Source: Gammaproteobacteria bacterium
Lineage (GTDB): Bacteria > Pseudomonadota > Gammaproteobacteria > Ga0077536
Direction: 5' to 3'
Length of the DNA stretch: 64,000 nt
Assembly: GCA_016209015.1 (NCBI GenBank)
Contig: JACQWY010000006.1
Location: forward strand, 1-64,000
In this document: in pieces, positions 1-8,026 of the stretch
Layout of the letters: each line of letters begins with the position of its first letter
How positions within the stretch are numbered: the first letter of the stretch is position 1
Made by a program: the position numbers and the translations under genes
The notes under the pieces: model-generated
The model's database searches: none
Told to the model about the DNA's origin: nothing
What the model saw: the letters and a program-made list of their open reading frames with translations, nothing else

Positions 1-726
1 CTCGCGGCGAGCGTCGCCTTCGCGCTCCTGGCGCGCCGCCCGCCGGCCCCCGAACCGGCGGCGCCGGCGCCCGCGGCCGTCGTTGCGCCGGGTGTCCCGG
101 CGACGCCGACCGTCGAGGCGATTGCGAGCACAGCGCCCGCCCCGACGCCGCCGCCGGCCGCGCCGCCCGCCCCGGCGGAGCCGCAGACGACCGCGCCGCC
201 GCCCGATCCGCTCGCCGAGCGCAATGCGCGGATTGCGACGCTGCTGAGCGACGCGCGTGCCGATCTCGATGCGCAGCGGCTCACGACGCCGGCCGGTCAG
301 AATGCCTACGAGAAATACCGCGCCGTGCTGCGCCTCGAGGCGAACAACGCGGAAGCGACGCAGGGCATCGTCGCGCTCTCGGATCGTTATCTCGCGCTCG
401 GCGATCGCGAGCTCGGCCGGGGTGATCTGAAGCGCGCGGAAGCCCATCTCGCGAAAGCCGAGTCGCTCACGCCGAAACGCCCCGCAATCGCGACCGCGCG
501 CGAGCTGCTCGCGATGCGCCGCCAGGAGCTCGCGAAGAAGCAGGCGTCGCGGCCCGTCACGTCGACGCCCGCGCCGGCGGTGGCCGGGCAGTCGCGCCAG
601 GAAGAGGAGCAAGCGCCGGGATTCTTCGAGAGCCTCGGCCGCTTCTTCAACGGCGAGCCGCGTCCGGCTCCCGCCCCCGTCGAGGATCGCAGCGAGCAGT
701 TCCGCCAGAAGCTCGGCGGCCAGTAG
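1..726 (+). CDS. Membrane-anchored TPR-like protein, 5' end cut by window
   Basis: The reading frame is open from the first base and has no start codon in the window, so only the last 241 codons are present. It begins in a hydrophobic stretch (ASVAFALLA) that looks like the end of a membrane segment. A Pro/Ala-rich linker of about 55 residues follows, then two helical TPR-like stretches (NAYEKYRAVLRLEANNAEA and DLKRAEAHLAKAESLTPKRP) and a charged tail with GFFESLGRFFNG. In other proteobacteria such tails follow Ser/Thr kinase or formylglycine-type domains, but the catalytic part lies outside, so the function stays open. The tail is probably periplasmic or cytoplasmic depending on the missing N-terminus. 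Confidence 0.75.
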   Translation, partial: LAASVAFALLARRPPAPEPAAPAPAAVVAPGVPATPTVEAIASTAPAPTPPPAAPPAPAEPQTTAPPPDPLAERNARIATLLSDARADLDAQRLTTPAGQNAYEKYRAVLRLEANNAEATQGIVALSDRYLALGDRELGRGDLKRAEAHLAKAESLTPKRPAIATARELLAMRRQELAKKQASRPVTSTPAPAVAGQSRQEEEQAPGFFESLGRFFNGEPRPAPAPVEDRSEQFRQKLGGQ

Positions 727-730
727 CGCG

Positions 731-1200
731 TCAGCGCCGCGGGCTGCCGGCGGTCCAGCGCCGGTACAGGAGATAACCGCCGAGCATGCCCCCGAGGTGC
801 GCGAAATGCGCCACGCCCTGCTGCGTGCCGGACACGCCGAGGAAGAGCTCGATCGCGCCGTAGACCATGACGAACGTCATCGCGCGCATCGGGATCGGCG
901 GAAAGAGCGGCAGGATGATGCGCGACGGGAACATGAGCCCGTAAGCCATCAGCACACCGAACACGCCGCCCGATGCGCCCCAGGTCGGGTACACGGCGCC
1001 CGAGAGGCTCGCCGTGACGAGCTGGGCGAGACCCGCGCTCAGCACGCAGGTCATGTAGTAGTTCAGAAACCGCTTCTCGCCCCAGTGCCGCTCGATCTCC
1101 GCGCCGAAGAGATACAGGCCGTACATATTGAACAGAATGTGCGAAATCCCGCCGTGCAGGAATCCGTAAGTCAGCAACGCACACGGGATCGCGCGCGAAT
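731..1200 (-). pseudogene. Rhomboid intramembrane serine protease, 5'-truncated remnant
   Basis: The minus-strand frame encodes the rhomboid core from the first conserved block (LLTYGFLHGGISHILFNMYG) to the C-terminus. It includes the catalytic serine in GASGG and the catalytic histidine in AHFAHLGG, with alternating hydrophobic helices. Transmembrane helix 1 and loop 1, normally about 60 residues, are missing. Only some 100 bp separate the first conserved codon (about 1177) from the stop of the next gene at 1297, there is no in-frame ATG or GTG in that gap, and no other frame carries the missing part. The catalytic residues are intact, so the loss looks like a recent deletion at the neighbour's 3' end. 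A start at an internal TTG (1177) would give a protein without helix 1 and is unlikely to be active. Confidence 0.7.
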
Positions 1201-1296
1201 CGACGCTCGCGCTGATCCCGCGGCGCCGGCCGGGGCGACGCCATCGCCAGTCACCCGTCGCCCCGCGTCGGCATGTCCTCTGGCGACGGCGACCGC

Positions 1297-2250
1297 CTAA
1301 GGCCCGAACAGTCCCACGCAGCGCTCCGCGATACACCGCGCATGCCGCACGTCCGTGCCACAGCAGCCGCCGAGCACGTTCATGTGCGGGTAGCGTTCGG
1401 CGAGCCCGCGGTATTGGAGTCCGAGCGCTTCCGGATCGCCCTCGTCGAGCGTCGTCGCCTCGTCGAGCTCGGCGTGGCTCTTGTTCGAGGAGTTCGAGCG
1501 CAGGCCGTGGAGGCGCAGGATCCATTCGCCGTCGTCGGCGAGCGCGCGCTCGAAGTGATCGGCGTGCGCGCAGTTCAGCATGAAGTAGGTCGCATAGCCG
1601 TCCGTCGCACCGTCGACGCGCGCGATCGCTTCGCGGACCGTGTAGCCGCTGACGAGCCGGCCGTCGGTCTCGACGGTGAACGAGACGACGGCGGGCATGC
1701 CGGCGGCGCGCGCGGCGCGGACGATGCCGGCGGCTTCGTCCGGATGCGTCATGGTCATCGCGGAGAGGACGTCGGCCGTCGTTGCGGCGAGCGTCTCGAC
1801 CTGCTCACGGTGATAGTGCTCGGCTGCGGCGGCGGACTGCGCCGCGGACGCGCTGTAGGCGCTGCCGCGCGGCCCCATGCAGGCGCTGATGACGAACGGT
1901 GCTTCGATCGTTTCGTACTCGCGGCGCAGTTCTTCGAGCAGCGCGATCGCCGCGCGGTTCGCGGCCGCGAGACCGGCGCGGCTGTAGCCGAGCTTTTCGC
2001 CCCAGTCGCGGCTGCCGCGCCAGGTGTTGCTGTCGACGATGAGGCCGGCGCGGAAGCGGCGCGCATTCTCGGCATAAGGCCGGAATGCGCGGCGCAGGTG
2101 CGCCGTGCCCTCCGGTGTCGCGAGCAGCGCGAACGTCGCGAAATGCGGGATTTCCACACCGTCGTGGTGGATGAGCGTCGTACCGATGCCGCCTTCGGTC
2201 AGGAAGAGGCCGCCATGCAATTGCGGGAGGTCGTGGCGGTGGCCGATCAT
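1297..2250 (-). CDS. Homocysteine S-methyltransferase family protein
   Basis: 317 residues, a cobalamin-independent, zinc-dependent methyltransferase of the MmuM/BHMT-like family, expected in the cytoplasm and transferring a methyl group from S-methylmethionine or a betaine-type donor to homocysteine. The zinc ligands are visible: Cys227 in FMLNCAH and the Cys296-Cys297 pair in GGCCGTD near the C-terminus. The N-terminus has the usual TEGGIGTTL glycine-rich block. The ATG at 2250 was chosen because AAAGGGA lies six bases upstream; the frame stays open further 5' without family similarity. It reads away from the HugZ gene. The methyl donor cannot be told from sequence. Confidence 0.88.
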   Translation of the reverse strand: MIGHRHDLPQLHGGLFLTEGGIGTTLIHHDGVEIPHFATFALLATPEGTAHLRRAFRPYAENARRFRAGLIVDSNTWRGSRDWGEKLGYSRAGLAAANRAAIALLEELRREYETIEAPFVISACMGPRGSAYSASAAQSAAAAEHYHREQVETLAATTADVLSAMTMTHPDEAAGIVRAARAAGMPAVVSFTVETDGRLVSGYTVREAIARVDGATDGYATYFMLNCAHADHFERALADDGEWILRLHGLRSNSSNKSHAELDEATTLDEGDPEALGLQYRGLAERYPHMNVLGGCCGTDVRHARCIAERCVGLFGP

Positions 2251-2462
2251 GGCTGTCCCTTTCGGTGCTGTTGCGTGCGGCGCGCGACCCGCCGGGCGGG
2301 TCGGCTTCGGATTATCCGATCGCACGGCCCTTCCGGCGAGGTACGATCGCGGCCTCGTCCGGCATCCCGGCGGCGTTCGCCCGTCCCGCTCCTGAATTCC
2401 GCCCGCGAATGGAAGCCGGTACGTTAGAATTGGCGCGTCACTTCGTCCAGGAATCCGAGCCC

Positions 2463-3173
2463 ATGACCGTCAAAGACACCGCCGGCCGCGACGCGCGCCG
2501 CCTGCTCCTCAACTGCTACGACGGCGTGCTGTCGACGAATTCCGCGCTGCTGGCGGGCTATCCGTTCGGCTCCGTGGTGCCGTTCTGTCTCGACCGCGCC
2601 GGACGGCCGGTGATCCTGATCGCCGACATCGCCCAGCACACGCGGAACATCACGGCCGATCCGCGCGTCTCGCTCATCGTCTTCGAGCGCACGGCCGCGG
2701 ATCTGCAATTGAACGGACGCTACACCGCGGTCGCCGACGCGGTCCCCGTGCCGCCCGACGACAAGAACACGCAGGAGCGGTACTACCGCTACTTCCCGGA
2801 TTCGCGCGACTACCATCTCACGCACAGCTTCATGTTCTTCGCGCTGGCCCCGAAGCGCATCCGCTACATCGGGGGATTCGGCGACATTCACTGGCTCGAG
2901 CCCGCGCAGACCGTGCAGGCGAATCCTTTCGACGCCGCACTCGAGCAGGACATGATCGAGCACATGAATGCGGATCACGTCGACGCCATGCGCCGTTACA
3001 TCGCGCCTTCCGTCAAAGAGGATCCGGCGACACTCGAGCCGCGCATGACGGGCATCGACGCCGAGGGCTGCCACGTGCGCGTCAACGGCCGCATCGTGCG
3101 CATACCGTTCGCGGAACCGGCGACGACGCCGCAGGACGTGCGCGCGGCGCTGGTGGCGTTGGCGAGGAGGTGA
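2463..3173 (+). CDS. HugZ-family heme utilization protein (PNPOx fold + DUF2470)
   Basis: 236 residues. Residues 1 to about 155 are a pyridoxamine-5'-phosphate-oxidase-like split barrel (SALLAGYPFGSVVPFCLD, ILIADIAQHTRNITADPRVSL), and the last 80 residues are a DUF2470 domain (MIEHMNADHVDAMRRY). This combination is typical of HugZ-type heme-binding or heme-degrading proteins and related siderophore-reductase-like proteins. It probably handles heme iron in the cytoplasm. The ATG at 2463 has AGGA upstream; another in-frame ATG at 2409 would add 18 non-conserved residues. No heme uptake genes are nearby, so the role rests on the family only. Confidence 0.85.
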   Translation: MTVKDTAGRDARRLLLNCYDGVLSTNSALLAGYPFGSVVPFCLDRAGRPVILIADIAQHTRNITADPRVSLIVFERTAADLQLNGRYTAVADAVPVPPDDKNTQERYYRYFPDSRDYHLTHSFMFFALAPKRIRYIGGFGDIHWLEPAQTVQANPFDAALEQDMIEHMNADHVDAMRRYIAPSVKEDPATLEPRMTGIDAEGCHVRVNGRIVRIPFAEPATTPQDVRAALVALARR

Positions 3174-3181
3174 TCGCGAAC

Positions 3182-3209
3182 GTCCGATTACGCCTGCGGC
3201 TAATCGGAC
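3182..3209. repeat. REP-like palindrome, copy 1 (GTCCGATTA...TAATCGGAC)
   Basis: Perfect 9-bp arms GTCCGATTA and TAATCGGAC enclose the 10-base centre CGCCTGCGGC. The same arms (or a one-base variant) and centre recur at 5574, 28981, 29048 and 36435. It lies just after the HugZ gene and leads into a composite repeat. Confidence 0.9.
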
Positions 3210-3223
3210 CTACGAGATATATA

Positions 3224-3380
3224 GATGTGCCGACGCAGGAGGCGCATCGATCGCGTCTTCGGAAGTTCGGCCGGAGACCAGGATCCCTTCGGTCGGGCCT
3301 ATTCGAATCCGGGGTCAGACCTGAAACCGGGGTCAGACCCGCATGGATAACTCGCTGCGCGAGTTATCCACACGCATCTG
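3224..3380. repeat. Composite intergenic repeat, copy 1
   Basis: Between two convergent genes. In order it holds GATGTGCCGACGCAGGAGGC (3224 onward), a GGATCCCTTCG block (about 3277), two GGGGTCAGACC-type blocks, and a hairpin with 11-bp arms (3345-3355 and 3359-3369, GGATAACTCGC/GCGAGTTATCC, loop TGC). The right arm runs into TTATCCACA (3364-3372), a perfect DnaA-box match. The same order is seen at 5574-5765 and partly at 36435-36640. Confidence 0.85.
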
Positions 3381-3393
3381 ACCCCTCTGCCCC

Positions 3394-4389
3394 TCAGGCA
3401 TTGACGTCGATGACGACGCGTCCCTGGATCGTCCCGCCCAGGATCTGATTCGCGAGCGCGGGCACTTCGGCGAGCGGCTTCGTGGTGTAGATCTTCGCGA
3501 GCGCATCGCGGTCGATGAGCTGGGCGAGATCGCGCCACGCGCGCTGGCGGCGCGGCAGCGCGGCCTGCACGGAATCGATGCCGCGCAGCGTCACGCCGCG
3601 CAGGATGAACGGCATCACGGAGGTCGGCAGGCCCATGCCGCCGGCGAGTCCGCAGGCCGCGACGATGCCTTCGTACTTCGTCTGCGCGAGCATGGTCGCG
3701 AGCGTGTTCGCGCCGACGTTGTCGACGCCCGCCGCCCAGCGTTCCTTCTCGAGCGGCTTCGCGTCGCGTGCGAGCTCGTCACGCGGCACGATCGTCGTCG
3801 CGCCGAGCGACTTCAGCCACTCGCCCGTCGCGGGACGGCCGGTCACTGCGGCGATTTCGTAGCCGAGGCGCGCGAGCAGGATGATCGCGACCGAGCCGAC
3901 GCCGCCCGCAGCACCGGAGACGACGATGGGGCCGTCGGCGGGCTTCACGCCATGATCGCGGATCGCGTTCACGCAGAGCATCGCCGTGTAGCCCGCCGTC
4001 CCGAGCGCCATCGCTTCGGCGAACGAGAATTCGTCGGGGCAGCGCACGAGGAACGCGCCGCGCACGCGCTGCTTCTGCGCATAGCCGCCCCACTGATCCT
4101 CCGATAGCCCCGAGCCGTTCAGCACGACGCGATCGCCGGGATGCCAGTTCGCATCGCGCGACTCGACGACCGTGCCCGCGAGATCGATGCCGGGGACCAT
4201 GGGCAGCGTGCGGCAGATCTTGCCCTTGCCGGTGACGGCGAGACCGTCCTTGTAGTTCACGGTCGAGTACGCGACGTGGACCAGCACGTCTTCGTTCGGC
4301 AGGTCGGACAGGGACAGCGTCTTCAGTCCGGCCACCATTTTTCCGTCCGCGCCTGCTTCGGCGACTATCGCTTTAATCTGCTCGCTCAC
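3394..4389 (-). CDS. YhdH/AcuI-family quinone oxidoreductase (acrylyl-CoA reductase type)
   Basis: 331 residues, the usual length for the YhdH/YhfP branch of medium-chain dehydrogenases, whose AcuI members reduce acrylyl-CoA to propionyl-CoA with NADPH. The N-terminal catalytic fold has the family block YSTVNYKDGLAVTGKG, and the nucleotide fold has SGAAGGVGSVAIILLARLGY followed by VTGR, where an arginine suggests NADPH. There are no structural-zinc cysteines. The start is GTG at 4389, preceded by AGGGAGA at good spacing; the frame upstream of it is not conserved. It converges with the HugZ gene across a composite repeat. AcuI activity is likely but not provable here. Confidence 0.88.
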   Translation of the reverse strand: MSEQIKAIVAEAGADGKMVAGLKTLSLSDLPNEDVLVHVAYSTVNYKDGLAVTGKGKICRTLPMVPGIDLAGTVVESRDANWHPGDRVVLNGSGLSEDQWGGYAQKQRVRGAFLVRCPDEFSFAEAMALGTAGYTAMLCVNAIRDHGVKPADGPIVVSGAAGGVGSVAIILLARLGYEIAAVTGRPATGEWLKSLGATTIVPRDELARDAKPLEKERWAAGVDNVGANTLATMLAQTKYEGIVAACGLAGGMGLPTSVMPFILRGVTLRGIDSVQAALPRRQRAWRDLAQLIDRDALAKIYTTKPLAEVPALANQILGGTIQGRVVIDVNA

Positions 4390-4567
4390 GGCATCTCCCT
4401 CATCGTCGCTGGAATGGATTCGTGCCCGGTTCGGCGCGCGAATGCGCCCGGGCGAGTGGAGCGGAAAGGGTACACCAGGATGCCGGGGCACGCATGCGTC
4501 GCGGACTTGCCGGTGGCCTCGCCGCGCGGCAAGCTGTGGACGCGGCACGGTGCCGCGAGGACATCCC

Positions 4568-4972
4568 ATGCGATACACCGGCGGCTGCCTGTGCGGCGCG
4601 ATCCGCTATGAGGTCGAGGGTCCGCTCGGGGCGCTCGTCTATTGTCACTGCGGCCAGTGCCGCAAGGCGCAGGGCACCGCGTTCGCGTCCAGCGCGCCCG
4701 TGCCGGCTGCGCAGTTCACGTTGGTCGCGGGCGCGGAACATCTCAAATGTCATCACGCCACCCCGGCGAAGGGGCGCTACTTCTGTGCCGAATGCGGATC
4801 GCCGATCTACAGCCGGCTCGACGGCGGTGACGTGCTCCGGCTGCGCGCGGGCTCGCTCGACGGCCCGGTGCCGCTCGTGCCGGCGGCGCACATCTTCACT
4901 GCCGACCGGGCGAACTGGTTCGAGATCACCGACACGCTGCCCCGCCATCCCGGCCGCGAGCCCGGCCGCTAG
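4568..4972 (+). CDS. GFA/CENP-V-fold zinc protein
   Basis: 134 residues of the glutathione-dependent formaldehyde-activating (GFA) superfamily. The zinc-binding cysteines are plain: GGCLCGAIRYE at the start, CHCGQCRKAQG at residues 29-39, and FCAECGSPIYS near residue 79. Despite the family name most members have no proven formaldehyde or glutathione activity, so only a small zinc protein can be asserted. It starts at ATG 4568 with GAGGA upstream and is followed 80 bp later by slyD on the same strand. Confidence 0.85.
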   Translation: MRYTGGCLCGAIRYEVEGPLGALVYCHCGQCRKAQGTAFASSAPVPAAQFTLVAGAEHLKCHHATPAKGRYFCAECGSPIYSRLDGGDVLRLRAGSLDGPVPLVPAAHIFTADRANWFEITDTLPRHPGREPGR

Positions 4973-5054
4973 AGCGCGGGGCGTGACCCGCTGGGTGCGA
5001 TCGGGTAGGCTGCCGCCCTTTCCGACCTGCCATTCCATCCCCGAGGACGTGCTC

Positions 5055-5537
5055 ATGAAAATCGACGCCAAACGTGTCGTCTCGATCCATTACCAGTTGA
5101 CCAACGACGCCGGCGAAACGCTCGATGCCTCCTCGGAAGGCGAACCGCTCGTCTATCTCCACGGCGCGCAGAATCTGATCCCCGGCCTCGAAGCCGCGCT
5201 GGATGGCCGCGGCGTCGGCGACAGCTTCAAAGTCAGCGTCCAGCCCGAAGACGCCTACGGTCCGCGTCGCGAAGAGCTCGTGCGCACGCTGTCGCGCGAC
5301 ATGTTCAAGGGCGTCGATTCCATCGAGCCCGGCATGCAGTTCCAGGCCCAGGGCCCGCACGGCCAGATGCAGCGTCTCGTCGTCACGGCGGTGAGCGACG
5401 ACGGCGTCGAGGTCGACGCGAATCATCCGCTCGCCGGTGAAGTCCTGCACTTCGAGGTGACGATCGCCGAAGTCCGCGAAGCGACGGACCAGGAGCTGAG
5501 CCACGGCCACGTGCACGCGGACGGTCACGATCACTGA
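5055..5537 (+). CDS. slyD: FKBP-type peptidyl-prolyl isomerase SlyD
   Basis: 160 residues. The N-terminal FKBP half (VVSIHYQLTNDAGETLDASSEGEPLVYLHG, GLEAALDGRGVGDSF) is interrupted by an IF chaperone insert (about residues 70-125), as in SlyD, and the protein ends in a short His-rich tail (SHGHVHADGHDH). It acts in the cytoplasm as a folding helper and prolyl isomerase; the histidine tail can bind nickel or other metals. The tail is much shorter than in E. coli, so a nickel-storage role is less certain. GAGGA precedes the ATG. A repeat region follows directly after the stop. Confidence 0.93.
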   Translation: MKIDAKRVVSIHYQLTNDAGETLDASSEGEPLVYLHGAQNLIPGLEAALDGRGVGDSFKVSVQPEDAYGPRREELVRTLSRDMFKGVDSIEPGMQFQAQGPHGQMQRLVVTAVSDDGVEVDANHPLAGEVLHFEVTIAEVREATDQELSHGHVHADGHDH

Positions 5538-5573
5538 GGGATGCACGTCGTAGGTCCGAGTGGGTCCGAGTAG

Positions 5574-5601
5574 GTCCGATTAGCCGCAGGCGTAATCGGA
5601 C
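5574..5601. repeat. REP-like palindrome, copy 2
   Basis: GTCCGATTA and TAATCGGAC arms around GCCGCAGGCG, the reverse orientation of copy 1. It is preceded by three short GGTCCGAGT-like partial repeats (5553-5573). It lies immediately downstream of slyD. Confidence 0.9.
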
Positions 5602-5626
5602 GTTCAAATCAGCCGCGTGCCTCATA

Positions 5627-5765
5627 GGATGTGCCGACGCGGGAGGCGCATCGACCTTAGAGTAAGGGCTCGACTCGAGATCCCTTCGTTCAAGCCTTCT
5701 GGAAGCCGGGGTCAGACCCGCGTGGATGAGTCGTCAGCGAGTTACCCACACGCATCTGCCCCCTT
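5627..5765. repeat. Composite intergenic repeat, copy 2 (decayed hairpin)
   Basis: Same order of blocks as copy 1: GGATGTGCCGACGCGGGAGG (5627), GAGATCCCTTCG (5680), GGAAGCCGGGGTCAGACCCG (5701-5720), then a hairpin that has drifted (GTGGATGAGTCGTCAGCGAGTTACCCAC), so the DnaA-box match is lost. The decay shows that the element is not under tight selection at this site. Confidence 0.8.
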
Positions 5766-5827
5766 ATTTCAGGTTCTTCTCCGACCAGCGGAGTGCTTGC
5801 TCGACACACCGCGGCGCACACCTGACG

Positions 5828-6000
5828 CTCGTCGCCCTCGCGCAGGCGAGGGCCCAGTCGGCGACCCACGGCACGCGCAGTGAACCTCGGGCTGCAGAGA
5901 ATTCATTTACCCAACGCGCTGAAATTCTGCGCCGGCCCCGTGGTTCGACGCCGGTGCCGGAGCTGAGCGACTGGGCCCTCGCCTGCGCGAGGGCGACGAG
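5828..6000. repeat. Paired-hairpin element of about 170 bp, copy 1
   Basis: Both ends carry near-mirror GC-rich hairpins: CTCGTCGCCCTCGCGCAGGC followed by GAGGGCCCAGTCGG on the left, and GACTGGGCCCTCGCC followed by TGCGCGAGGGCGACGAG on the right. The middle contains CAGTGAACCTCGGG. The element at 35317-35484, read on the minus strand, has the same layout and the same CAGTGAACCTCGGG core, with GGCCGGGA-type stems in place of GGCGAGGG. It sits between the slyD composite repeat and the nitroreductase 3' end; this 518-bp gap (5538-6055) holds no gene. Confidence 0.75.
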
Positions 6001-6055
6001 TACCGGCGAGGACGGGCCACTCGTCCGCCCCCGCATTTTGGAGATGAACCCAATT

Positions 6056-6709
6056 TCAATCCCAGCCCTTTGCTTCCGGCAGGCTCTCGCCCCAGGTGTC
6101 CGCGAACGCGATCTCCGCGAGCGGGCGCCGTTTCAATTTCTTCGGGAACGGCTCCGCCGGCCAGCCGACGGTGATGACGGCGGCGGTGCCGATGTGCGCG
6201 GGCAGGCCGAGCACTTTCTGCACCTCGGGCTCGACGGCGCAATGCAGCGTCGTCAGCGCCGTCCCGAGACCTTCACCGCGTGCGGCGAGGATCAGGTTCT
6301 GCACCGCCGGATAGATCGATGCGCCGCCCGCGACGCTCTGCCGGGCGAGCGCCTTGTCGGGCGCGCCGACGAGCGTCGTGTCGAAGCACACGACGATGAA
6401 CACCGGGATCTCGGCCAGACCCTGCGCGTAGCGATCGACTTTCTCGAGCAGCTTCGGCGTGAGCCCGGTCGGCGTCTGACCGCTCTGGATACCGGCGACG
6501 TAGGCGTCCCAGATCGGCAGGTAGAGATCGCGCAGCCGGCGCCGCTTCTCCGCGTCGCGCACGACGACGAAGGACAGCGGCTGGCGATTGCCGCCGGTCG
6601 GTCCGCAGCGCGCCGCGGCGAGGATGCGGGCGATGAGCGCGCCCGGGACGGCATCGGTCTTGTACGCGCGGCATGCCGGCGTCGTCTGTATCGCTTCGAA
6701 GAGATCCAT
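6056..6709 (-). CDS. Nitroreductase family protein
   Basis: 217 residues, an FMN-dependent NAD(P)H oxidoreductase fold. The N-terminal MDLFEAIQTTPACRAYKTDAVP and the phosphate-binding block AARCGPTGGNRQPLSFVVV are typical, as is the late GLGTALTTLHCAVEPEVQKVLGLP region. It is probably a cytoplasmic homodimer that reduces a nitro, quinone or unsaturated substrate. ATG 6709 has AGGAG upstream. It is the last gene of a three-gene operon with an amidohydrolase (20-bp gap) and an FAH-fold hydrolase, which suggests a job in degrading one organic compound. That substrate is unknown. Confidence 0.88.
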   Translation of the reverse strand: MDLFEAIQTTPACRAYKTDAVPGALIARILAAARCGPTGGNRQPLSFVVVRDAEKRRRLRDLYLPIWDAYVAGIQSGQTPTGLTPKLLEKVDRYAQGLAEIPVFIVVCFDTTLVGAPDKALARQSVAGGASIYPAVQNLILAARGEGLGTALTTLHCAVEPEVQKVLGLPAHIGTAAVITVGWPAEPFPKKLKRRPLAEIAFADTWGESLPEAKGWD

Positions 6710-6729
6710 GCTCGCTCCTGTCGTCTCGT

Positions 6730-7983
6730 TCAGTGGCGGCCCGGGGGCCGGCGATGGAATTCGCCGCCTTTCATGACGGCGAGGATGCGCGCGCGCTCCT
6801 GGAGCACGCGGATGTCGCGGACGGGATCGCCGTCGACGAGGATCAGATCCGCGAGATAGCCTTCGCGCACGAGGCCGAGCTCGTCCGGCCGGCCCATGAT
6901 CTCCCCGCCGAGCTTCGTCGCGCTGACGATCGCCTGCAGCGGCGTCATACCGAGCAGCTCGACGAAATATTCGAGGTCGCGCGCGTTCTCGCCGTGCGGC
7001 GTCCAGGCGAAACCGTAGTCGCCGCCCGGCAGCACGCGGATGCCGCGGCGGACCATCTCCTGCAGACCGTCGATCGCCGCTTCGAGCTCGCGCTCGTAGG
7101 CTTCCGCGATCGCCGAGCCCGGCTTTATCCCCCAGGGCTCCGCTTCGCGTGCCGTGCAGATGAGCCAGGCGAGGCCCGGTGCGACGAAATGCCGGTCCTT
7201 GCGCGCCTCGAGCAGATCGAGACCCTCGTCGTCGATGAACGAGGCGTGGTAGATGATTTCGATGCCCTGGCGGATGCACATCTTGACGGACTCCGCCGAG
7301 CGGGCGTGCGCGCAGACCCGCAGCCCCCGCTGATGCGCTTCCGTCGCCGCCATCGCACACTCCTCCTCGCTCATCACGGTCGCGGCCGAGGGCACGCCCG
7401 TGATCTCCTCGCCCGAGATGTTGAGCTTGACGAGATCGACGCCGTACTTGATGAAGCGCCGCACCGTCCGGCGCACGTCTTCCGGCCCGCTCACGACGGC
7501 ACCGAAATTCAGCGCCTCGTGCTCGATGTGCGGCGGCGCCATGTCGCCGAGGCCGCCGACGGTCGCGATCTCCTGACTGTTCGCGAGATAGCGCGGGCCG
7601 GGGATCTGGCCCGCGTTGATCGCGTTGCGGATGACGACGTCGAGGCGCGGTTTCGCCGCCGCCGCGCCGACGCAACTCGTGTAGCCCATGTCGAGATAGA
7701 GGCCGGCGACCTTGGCCGCGAACAGCGTGTGCTCCTCGATCGGCATGAACTGGATCGCCGCGAGACTCGGCTGATCGTTCCAACTGAAATGGGCGTGCGC
7801 ATCGCACAGACCGGGCATCAGCGTCGCGCCCCGCCCTTCGATCACCTCGGCACGCACCGGCGGTTTGATGGAGGCATTCGTCGCGATGCGCTTGATGCGA
7901 CCGCGATCGACGAGCACCTCGCCCTTGAAAGGCGCGGCACCGCTGCCGTCCAGGATCCTCACGTTCCGGAACAATGTGCTCAT
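6730..7983 (-). CDS. Amidohydrolase family metal-dependent hydrolase
   Basis: 417 residues with a complete amidohydrolase barrel. HxH occurs in GLCDAHAHFSW, a lysine in VKLNISGE that could be the bridging residue, histidines in RVCAHARSAES and IEIIYHASF, and the late aspartate in LPGGDYGFAW. The C-terminal composite domain returns with GYLADLILVDGDPVRD. It belongs with imidazolonepropionase/prolidase-like enzymes that cleave amide, lactam or carbamate bonds. The start at 7983 has GGGGGA at good spacing; seven more N-terminal codons are open but not conserved. It is the middle gene of the operon divergent from the GntR gene. Confidence 0.88.
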   Translation of the reverse strand: MSTLFRNVRILDGSGAAPFKGEVLVDRGRIKRIATNASIKPPVRAEVIEGRGATLMPGLCDAHAHFSWNDQPSLAAIQFMPIEEHTLFAAKVAGLYLDMGYTSCVGAAAAKPRLDVVIRNAINAGQIPGPRYLANSQEIATVGGLGDMAPPHIEHEALNFGAVVSGPEDVRRTVRRFIKYGVDLVKLNISGEEITGVPSAATVMSEEECAMAATEAHQRGLRVCAHARSAESVKMCIRQGIEIIYHASFIDDEGLDLLEARKDRHFVAPGLAWLICTAREAEPWGIKPGSAIAEAYERELEAAIDGLQEMVRRGIRVLPGGDYGFAWTPHGENARDLEYFVELLGMTPLQAIVSATKLGGEIMGRPDELGLVREGYLADLILVDGDPVRDIRVLQERARILAVMKGGEFHRRPPGRH

Positions 7984-8026
7984 GACCTGTCCCCCGCACC
8001 ACACGGCGACTGTGCGAACGATGCTA

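Noticed and set aside
1177-1179. TTG at 1177 as the real start of a short rhomboid
   Set aside because: It has no ribosome site and would omit the first membrane helix and loop 1 found throughout the family.
3345-3372. DnaA-box hairpin as a replication origin
   Set aside because: No dnaA, dnaN or AT-rich unwinding region is nearby and the hairpin recurs at other intergenic sites.
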